From a virus, in the IMG/VR virus record IMGVR_UViG_3300044644_001414, positions 1-25,549 of that record: a stretch of 25,549 nucleotides of DNA; one strand, given 5' to 3'. This document shows positions 21,071 through 25,549 of this stretch, piece after piece; positions within the stretch are counted from its first letter, which is position 1, and each line of letters starts with the position of its first letter. The notes beneath the pieces were generated by a model. That model did not search any database and had not been told where the DNA came from. It saw nothing but the letters and a program-made list of their open reading frames with translations. Made by a program: the position numbers and the translations under genes.

Positions 21071-21125
21071 CTGTAGTTTGACGGAGTACCGGAAACCGTC
21101 AATCATCCACCTTACACTTACTGCT
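21071..21125 (+). ncRNA. Structured leader element, copy A
   Basis: CCTGTAGT, TTGACGG (21078-21084), loop AGTACCGGAAA, CCGTCAA (21096-21102): seven perfect pairs. It is followed by CCACCTTACACTTACTGCT and ATG 21126. TTGACG could also serve as a -35 box, but the matching -10 (AATCAT) is poor. Confidence 0.65.
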
Positions 21126-21449
21126 ATGGCAATCGCTGAACGTTGGAGGGAGCTGTTTCCAGTCTCCACCGAGCTGTCTTACTTCTTAGACCATACCATC
21201 GCACAGATGGAAAGCCTAAAGCAACACGGCCACATATCTGACAGGATATACGGTCACTATTGCTTCCTGTGGCTGTGGAGCGCACAGCGTTACGACTTCA
21301 GACATGAGGAGTTCTACCGCAAGTTTGGAGCTGAACGTTACTGGCGCCGAATTGACAGGATCAAGGCTCTGGTCGAGAGGATCAGACCACTCAGGACACA
21401 GGTTCACTTCAAAGACGTTCCCTTTGCACTTGGGAGGTTGAACCGATGA
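21126..21449 (+). CDS. Unknown basic protein, 107 aa
   Basis: MAIAERWRELFPVSTELSYF...; Arg- and aromatic-rich helices (YDFRHEEFYRKFGAERYWRRIDRIKALVERI). Could bind nucleic acid, but no motif is recognised. ATGA overlap with the next gene. Confidence 0.7.
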   Translation: MAIAERWRELFPVSTELSYFLDHTIAQMESLKQHGHISDRIYGHYCFLWLWSAQRYDFRHEEFYRKFGAERYWRRIDRIKALVERIRPLRTQVHFKDVPFALGRLNR

Positions 21450-21616
21450 GAGGTTGGAGGCCAGCAACAGGAGTTGATCTTGTTGGCCTAGAGGATCGTC
21501 TTCCACCTAGCAAGAAGGTTGTTACAGCTTGGCTCCCAGACCGTGGAGCTTGCTACATGATCGTTGACAGCTGCAGAAAGCGTAACTTCAAGCGTAAACC
21601 ACCAATCATCTACTGA
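21446..21616 (+). CDS. Small basic protein, 56 aa
   Basis: MRGWRPATGVDLVGLEDRLP... ending with a Lys/Arg-rich stretch (CRKRNFKRKPP). GGGAGG is 8 nt before the ATG and the start overlaps the preceding stop. No family recognised. Confidence 0.65.
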   Translation: MRGWRPATGVDLVGLEDRLPPSKKVVTAWLPDRGACYMIVDSCRKRNFKRKPPIIY

Positions 21617-21617
21617 C

Positions 21618-22259
21618 ATGGAAACCGCAACAGCACAGACCTTTGATCTTGTTGTCTTGGACGATGAAGGCAACTGGAAAGTCATAGCATCCAAGTTGAC
21701 CTACGAGGATGCAGACAACAAGCTTGAGCGTTGGACCGATGTTTACCCCAACGCCATAGCTGACATCATCGAGACTGGCAAGCATCAAGCCAGAAGGCTT
21801 ACACTTTGCATCTTTGATCCCAAGCCGGAGGAGTACGGCACCGGGGTCTACACCTCACTGGTTCCATCGTCGGACGATCCAACAGTGATGGTGTGCTGCT
21901 ACGAAGGCCACACCTTGGAGGCTCTCAAGGCACAGGGCAAAGTCTCACAGGGGGCCTTCCAATGCTCCTGGGAGGAGGCTGGAGGCTACGCACGGGACCT
22001 CGCACGCCAGAGGCTGTGCAAAGGCCCTCAGAGGGTCACACGGGAACGTTGGTGGGAGCTGCTTGAGGTGCTGTTCCCTGCACGTTGGGAGCAACAGGTT
22101 GGAGGCAACAGCGACCATGAGATCTTCATGGTGCCTGAATGTATCACCAGCACGCTTTACACGTTCGGAGTTCGGATTGGCGAGGAATACTTCACCATCA
22201 CGGAAGATTACGACATTCCAGCCTCCAAGTTGATTGAAGCTTGCATGGAGTTGAAATGA
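21618..22259 (+). CDS. Unknown protein, 213 aa
   Basis: N-terminal FDLVVLDDEGNWKVIASKLTYEDADNKLERW, a pattern like small 'decorating' phage proteins; C-terminal half has helix ERWWELLEVLFP and strands YTFGVRIGEEYFTITEDYDI. Part of the middle (about 21880-22100) is more GC-rich. ATG 21618 is one base after the previous stop. No family recognised. Confidence 0.7.
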   Translation: METATAQTFDLVVLDDEGNWKVIASKLTYEDADNKLERWTDVYPNAIADIIETGKHQARRLTLCIFDPKPEEYGTGVYTSLVPSSDDPTVMVCCYEGHTLEALKAQGKVSQGAFQCSWEEAGGYARDLARQRLCKGPQRVTRERWWELLEVLFPARWEQQVGGNSDHEIFMVPECITSTLYTFGVRIGEEYFTITEDYDIPASKLIEACMELK

Positions 22260-22630
22260 AGAAGGTTGATCTTTCGACCATGATAGGTGTTGAGTCGTTC
22301 TGCAAGATGTTCGACCTTGTTCCCAAGAATCAGGCACTTGTCAACCGAATCAATCAGGATCTTGGCTGGAACATTGCAGGCAGGGGTTCACAGGCATTCG
22401 CTTGCAGCTTAGTTGGAATAGCGGGCAACATTAAAACCTTGAAGTGGTGTGTTGACGATGTAGCTCGCTCAATTTACAGAATGAGCGCAGCCCATGCCTA
22501 TCAAGGCATACGAGACACCGAACACTACAGCCGACACCTTGATTTAATCAAGCTCCCAGCTTGGATCTACAAACCAATCGACAAAGTAAGAGCTTACAGC
22601 CATGAACCAAACAGCACGAGACTACCTTAG
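22256..22630 (+). CDS. Unknown helical protein, 124 aa
   Basis: MKKVDLSTMIGVESFCKMFD... starting at an ATGA overlap; ends EPNSTRLP and overlaps the next gene by 29 nt. No family recognised. Confidence 0.68.
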   Translation: MKKVDLSTMIGVESFCKMFDLVPKNQALVNRINQDLGWNIAGRGSQAFACSLVGIAGNIKTLKWCVDDVARSIYRMSAAHAYQGIRDTEHYSRHLDLIKLPAWIYKPIDKVRAYSHEPNSTRLP

Positions 22631-22904
22631 AGAAGTTCATCGTTCTACTGATGACTTTACAACTAGGTGGGTCATTGATGGAATCTTCTGGGCTGATGAA
22701 TCTTGCAGGATCAGCGGAACCTTGAGTCTTGCACTCAGGGACGCTGATGCTACAGCAGGTAAGAAGCTACTTCAACACTTGCGGGAATCAGGCGTGACCA
22801 CACAGGCTCAAGTTCCCAGGTTCTTGAACCAATACTTTCATACTTGCCTGAAGATACTCAGACCACACGAAGAATACAGGGACCACCCTAAAACTTGGGC
22901 CTGA
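22602..22904 (+). CDS. Unknown protein, 100 aa
   Basis: MNQTARDYLREVHRSTDDFTTRWVIDG...; helical, three Cys, ends HPKTWA. It overlaps the preceding gene by 29 nt; TTACAGCC precedes the ATG. No family recognised. Confidence 0.68.
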   Translation: MNQTARDYLREVHRSTDDFTTRWVIDGIFWADESCRISGTLSLALRDADATAGKKLLQHLRESGVTTQAQVPRFLNQYFHTCLKILRPHEEYRDHPKTWA

Positions 22905-22977
22905 TTCTTGCACTCTGCCATCTTACATGATGGCTTCCTGCAGGATTCAATCCTGTACTAATTCCACACCTTTGACC
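22905..22977 (+). other. Gap with two short hairpins
   Basis: GCCATC (22917-22922) pairs with GATGGC (22929-22934), and CAGGAT (22941-22946) with ATCCTG (22950-22955, TCA loop). Neither has a T run. The leader TTCCACACCTTTGACC precedes ATG 22978. ATG 22927 is an in-frame alternative start. Confidence 0.5.
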
Positions 22978-23382
22978 ATGGCACTTGATTTCAAAAAGTT
23001 TACGGTTGTCAGCACTGATGGCAGTTCACTTGGAGTTGACACCGCCTATCTTGTCAGCTCTGATCTTGTCATTGGCAAGACACACGCTGAACGCAGCCAG
23101 CTTGCAGTTGACAATGGCCTGAGACTACTTGACTTCCTGCAAAATGATAAGCCACCGTTTGTCAGCAAGTGTGTGATGTACAAGATCGAAGGCTGGACTT
23201 ACGATGATGACAGGCCGGAGTTTCAATACTTGATTCCCATGCACTCCGGTAACTTCTGGGTGGTTGATTGCTGGATCGTAGACGAAGAAGGTAACGTGCA
23301 TCCAGGTTACAACGTTGCTGGTGTGCCAGTTGCAACCAGCAACTTTGTTGCTGTTGACGATAGCCCAAGGATTATGGACTAA
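22978..23382 (+). CDS. Unknown protein, 134 aa
   Basis: MALDFKKFTVVSTDGSSLGV; VDNGLRLLDFL helix; C-terminal beta part (FWVVDCWIVDEEGNVHPGY). Start preferred at 22978 because of its CU/A-rich leader. No family recognised. Confidence 0.7.
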   Translation: MALDFKKFTVVSTDGSSLGVDTAYLVSSDLVIGKTHAERSQLAVDNGLRLLDFLQNDKPPFVSKCVMYKIEGWTYDDDRPEFQYLIPMHSGNFWVVDCWIVDEEGNVHPGYNVAGVPVATSNFVAVDDSPRIMD

Positions 23383-23584
23383 AGGTTGCACTTTATACGT
23401 TGTAACTATCACGCACCTTGCGGCGTGGTGGCGGCAAGTTTGATGGCAAAAGCGGCCCAGAGCTAACTGTTAAGCGTTGTTTATCTTACAGCGTTTTCGG
23501 TAGCTTACAGGCAAGTTGCGTGCTATAATACGGGAGTCGGAGAGGTTGTAGGCTTCTCCGCCGCCCACCTTACACTTTACAGTC
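23383..23584 (+). promoter_or_regulatory. Promoter and hairpin leader, copy 3
   Basis: 85-nt cassette (23467-23551) shared with 19742-19826. Extended -10 TGC-TATAAT (23524-23529). CGGAGAG (23538-23544) pairs with TTCTCCG (23554-23560), seven pairs with one G-U, loop GTTGTAGGC. Then CCACCTTACACTTTACAGTC runs to an ATG at 23585 that is followed at once by TAG. 23383-23466 has only small imperfect hairpins. Confidence 0.78.
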
Positions 23585-23667
23585 ATGTAGTTCGCAGCTT
23601 CTGAGGTTACAGCTTGTAGTTTGCGAGAGTACCAGAAACCCGCCGCCCACCTTGCATCTTAAATGCT
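23585..23667 (+). promoter_or_regulatory. Start-stop codon pair and leader element copy C
   Basis: ATG-TAG (23585-23590) after a full leader motif, then AGCTTGTAGT, TTGCGAG (23621-23627), loop AGTACCAGAAA, CCCGCCG. The loop and 5' flank match copies A and B, but the stem has two mismatches. A second leader motif (CCACCTTGCATCTTAAATGCT) then precedes ATG 23668. Confidence 0.55.
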
Positions 23668-24075
23668 ATGACCACCCTTGCTGACATCGTTGCAGATTGC
23701 ACCCCACAGCTTGAGTGGAGAGACTCAAGCCAGTGGAACACACCTCACCCCAACGATCTCTACACGTCAGAGGTCAAGGGCTACCACAGCACAGAACTTA
23801 CCGAGTACCTGAGCTTCCATGTTAGTGGGATGAAGCTCATACTCTGCAAAAAGACTTGCTACATTGATGGCACAGTTGAGACTGTGTACTACGACATGGG
23901 AGAGTTCACAGAACCCGTTGTCAGCAGCTTATCACAGCTTGAGGATACCTGCAACAGGATCAAGGAGTATGCAGCTTACGTGGTTGCAAGTTACAGGAAA
24001 CACGCTGACTTGAGAAGCTGCCCATCTTACGAGATTGTAGATTGGGTGGATGGCAGCTTCAACCCTATCTACTGA
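23668..24075 (+). CDS. Unknown protein, 135 aa
   Basis: MTTLADIVADCTPQLEWRDS...; beta-rich centre (YLSFHVSGMKLILCKKTCYI), then a helix with Tyr/Arg. No family recognised. First real gene after promoter copy 3. Confidence 0.7.
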   Translation: MTTLADIVADCTPQLEWRDSSQWNTPHPNDLYTSEVKGYHSTELTEYLSFHVSGMKLILCKKTCYIDGTVETVYYDMGEFTEPVVSSLSQLEDTCNRIKEYAAYVVASYRKHADLRSCPSYEIVDWVDGSFNPIY

Positions 24076-24106
24076 GCTTCAAGCGCAAACTCTACACCTT
24101 ACAGCT

Positions 24107-24487
24107 ATGACGACCAAGTTCAAGCCTGTCACTCTGGACACTCCAGGGTACGCAATCAAGATGACAGCTCAAACCTTCAGGGAAATCTTTGGAGGTGAAC
24201 CAAGTGACAGGCCATTCCCTGCGCCATCTAGTTGGCACCCCAGTTGGTACACCTTGCAGCTTCCATGTATCAAGAGGCACTGGGAGGATGAAGGCTATAG
24301 CAACAATGTCGCAGGTGTGACCTTCTATGGTCGGCGCAGTCTTTACAGGCTCAGGGATGGAGGGGGTTACTGCCTTGAAGGAAGGTGCAAAGTTGAAGGC
24401 AAGGAAGTCAGTGGCTACACCTCCGACATCATGGTAGAGGTTGAAGGCAATCTTTACACAATCGCGGTTATCTCCATTAGAGGCTGA
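24107..24487 (+). CDS. Unknown protein, 126 aa
   Basis: MTTKFKPVTLDTPGYAIKMTAQTFREIFGG; Trp/Pro-rich PAPSSWHPSWYTLQLP; C-terminal beta hairpins (YTSDIMVEVEGNLYTIAVI). Leader CTACACCTTACAGCT precedes ATG 24107; the longer start at 24050 would overlap the previous gene. Confidence 0.7.
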   Translation: MTTKFKPVTLDTPGYAIKMTAQTFREIFGGEPSDRPFPAPSSWHPSWYTLQLPCIKRHWEDEGYSNNVAGVTFYGRRSLYRLRDGGGYCLEGRCKVEGKEVSGYTSDIMVEVEGNLYTIAVISIRG

Positions 24488-24490
24488 ATC

Positions 24491-24847
24491 ATGCAAGTTC
24501 TTGTTACATCCCCGAGGGTATTCTTTGTACCCAAGCCTTCGGATGTTGTTGAGACCCTGTTCAAGGGTCCAACCACCGCATCTGGAACTTTCCAGGTTAA
24601 ACGGAACGGGATTCTGTTCTTCGGCCTTAAAGGTGAACCTCGTGCGTTCTTGGCTGCCAACCAACACAGTCAACCTTTCCTTGTTACATGCTGGCGTGTA
24701 AAGGAGAAAGGTAAAAGCCGCCTACGTTACATGAGCGCCCTTTTGTATCACACCCAAGAGTTTCTGGGTATCACGAACTTTACCTACATGCAGGCGATGG
24801 ACCTTGCAGCCTCGCTGTGGGCACAGATACAACCTGTAGCTTGCTGA
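24491..24847 (+). CDS. Unknown basic protein, 118 aa
   Basis: MQVLVTSPRVFFVPKPSDVV...; beta strands then a Lys/Arg stretch (RVKEKGKSRLRYM) and a C-terminal helix (YMQAMDLAASLWAQI). Starts 3 nt after the previous stop. No family recognised. Confidence 0.7.
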   Translation: MQVLVTSPRVFFVPKPSDVVETLFKGPTTASGTFQVKRNGILFFGLKGEPRAFLAANQHSQPFLVTCWRVKEKGKSRLRYMSALLYHTQEFLGITNFTYMQAMDLAASLWAQIQPVAC

Positions 24848-24875
24848 TTGCTTTTGCACCTTGCAGATTATTGCC

Positions 24876-24926
24876 ATGACCAAACTGCCCCAAGTGTCTA
24901 CACTTACAGATCCCTACTCCACATGA
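24876..24926 (+). CDS. Possible 16-aa leader peptide
   Basis: ATG preceded by TTGCACCTTGCAGATTATTGCC, like the leaders of true genes; encodes MTKLPQVSTLTDPYST and stops inside the start of the next gene (ATGA 24923-24926). Could couple translation of that gene. Confidence 0.35.
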   Translation: MTKLPQVSTLTDPYST

Positions 24927-25090
24927 AACCCGCCGACTGGATCAACATTGCACGCTGCAACCAACACAGAATGATGCAGGATCTTACCTACACATTCTTC
25001 AACACAAGGCTACATGATCGCTGGCGAGAAGTTTACTCCACAACTGGAGCAGCTCTGAAGCTCGCAGTTAAAGCATCACAACAGGGCTGA
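24923..25090 (+). CDS. Unknown small protein, 55 aa
   Basis: MKPADWINIARCNQHRMMQD..., basic N-terminal helix, Arg/Trp-rich centre (TRLHDRWREVY) and an Ala/Lys-rich end. The frame is open upstream to 24848, but ATG 24923 overlaps the leader-peptide stop and is preferred. Confidence 0.6.
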   Translation: MKPADWINIARCNQHRMMQDLTYTFFNTRLHDRWREVYSTTGAALKLAVKASQQG

Positions 25091-25123
25091 ACCCCAACCA
25101 CAAACCCTCAACCTTGGCTAATC

Positions 25124-25354
25124 ATGTTTGCTCTCTACTTCTTTACGGGTGACAACCCAGATCTTGCTGTTGCTATTTGCGACTGTACACTTACTGGGTC
25201 GATTTATGTTCGAGAGGGTGAGTTTGACACTTTGCAGGACGCATTGCACAGGCTTGACAATATAGGCAGTAGGTGGGTTTTCTACCCTAATGCCTGTATT
25301 GTTCAAGATTGTGATGGCGAACGCAGTCTTGCAGGCATTTACATGCAAGACTAA
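25124..25354 (+). CDS. Unknown small protein, 76 aa
   Basis: MFALYFFTGDNPDLAVAICDCTLTG...; beta-alpha-beta pattern with FDTLQDALHRLDNIGS as the helix. No family recognised. Last gene before a strong terminator. Confidence 0.7.
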   Translation: MFALYFFTGDNPDLAVAICDCTLTGSIYVREGEFDTLQDALHRLDNIGSRWVFYPNACIVQDCDGERSLAGIYMQD

Positions 25355-25406
25355 CAGGCTAAATGCACGTCTTTGCACCTTATAGCTTGACAACGCACAC
25401 CTTCTC

Positions 25407-25435
25407 GCCGGTAGCCAATGGTTGCCGGCTTTTTT
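25407..25435 (+). terminator. Strong rho-independent terminator
   Basis: GCCGGTAGCC (25407-25416), AAT loop, GGTTGCCGGC (25420-25429), then TTTTTT. Ten pairs including two G-U. It ends the long right-hand transcript. Confidence 0.92.
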
Positions 25436-25483
25436 ATTGGTCGATAAACGTTACAGGTTACACCATCCACCAGCAACCCCGGA

Positions 25484-25492
25484 TGTTATAGT
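25484..25492 (+). promoter_or_regulatory. Extended -10 promoter
   Basis: TGT-TATAGT (25484-25492), without a good -35, about 25 nt before the ATG at 25517. Same architecture as the TGC-TATAAT promoters at 17410, 19799 and 23524. It follows a terminator, as expected for a new unit. Confidence 0.6.
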
Positions 25493-25516
25493 GTCCAGGC
25501 AGATGTTGAACTGTCA

Positions 25517-25549
25517 ATGAACCCAAGTGATTTCCAGGACATTGAAGAT
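25517..25549 (+). CDS. Start of an unknown gene, cut by the window edge
   Basis: MNPSDFQDIED, open to the edge. It follows a terminator and an extended -10 promoter, so it probably opens the next transcription unit. Too short to classify. Confidence 0.5.
   Translation, partial: MNPSDFQDIED

Noticed and set aside
24092-24673. Long minus-strand frame of 193 codons
   Set aside because: It lies opposite two well-supported + strand genes with leader motifs, and its composition (Pro/Arg/Trp-rich, no family) is that of a shadow frame.
25362-25490. Small frame starting MHVFAPYSL
   Set aside because: It runs straight through the strong terminator at 25407-25435 and into the next promoter.
1-25549. 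tRNA genes, CRISPR arrays, insertion sequences, integrase or att sites
   Set aside because: Reading both strands, I saw no cloverleaf with a T-loop, no regularly spaced repeats, no transposase or integrase motifs. A tRNA-scanning program would be the decisive check.

Overview
The window reads as one arm of a double-stranded DNA phage (or prophage) genome, most likely from a cyanobacterial host. The evidence is about 65 tightly packed, mostly very short genes, nearly all on the + strand and often overlapping by ATGA or TGATG. There is also a phage-type replication and nucleotide toolkit, and several families typical of picocyanobacteria and their phages: a cyAbrB-like regulator, a secreted protein ending in a CPQYF motif, and small proteins with a HALPLP-type tail. 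No capsid, tail, portal, terminase, polymerase, integrase or tRNA gene is seen, so this is an early/accessory region. The host assignment is an inference from protein resemblance.

Layout. 1-1518: small GC-rich genes with clear Shine-Dalgarno sites. 1585-5479: replication, recombination and nucleotide module: PD-(D/E)XK exonuclease, two adjacent SSBs, an unknown gene, a RusA-type resolvase, a cyAbrB-like protein with its own promoter and terminator, and a MazG-like pyrophosphohydrolase. 5483-5915: the only minus-strand genes. 6078-9804: small unknown genes, including an Ala/Trp repeat protein, a signal-peptide protein and a Cys-rich protein. 10011-11077: a formylglycine-generating-enzyme-fold gene with two tandem hypervariable modules, coupled to a ribbon-helix-helix protein. 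11103-14971: unknown genes plus a dNMP kinase and a DNA sliding-clamp-like protein. 14982-25549: a long run of small genes of unknown function, with repeated promoters, structured leaders and a CU/A-rich pre-start motif.

Most striking signal: at 10580-10687 and 10704-10811 lie two 108-nt copies of an LRGGSW...GFRVCC module. They differ at 18 bases, all at first or second codon positions and almost all in codons of the form NNC. This is the fingerprint of adenine mutagenesis by a diversity-generating retroelement (DGR). The copies are in different frames. A dnaX-like slippery site (A AAA AAG, with GGAGG 10 nt upstream) sits just before the first, so a -1 shift would give a 226-aa protein ending in copy 1, while the unshifted frame gives a 302-aa protein ending in copy 2. 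NNC codons read in the unshifted frame become NCN, which can never be stops and encode only Ser/Pro/Thr/Ala, so the long form survives any diversification. The long form's stop overlaps the start of the ribbon-helix-helix gene. No reverse transcriptase or template repeat is in the window.

A second layer of signal is regulatory RNA. Five promoters appear to start transcripts directly in a hairpin. A short element with a constant AGURCYRGAAA loop and changing but complementary stems precedes two or three genes. About a dozen genes lacking a Shine-Dalgarno share a CCACCTTACACTTTACA-like leader.
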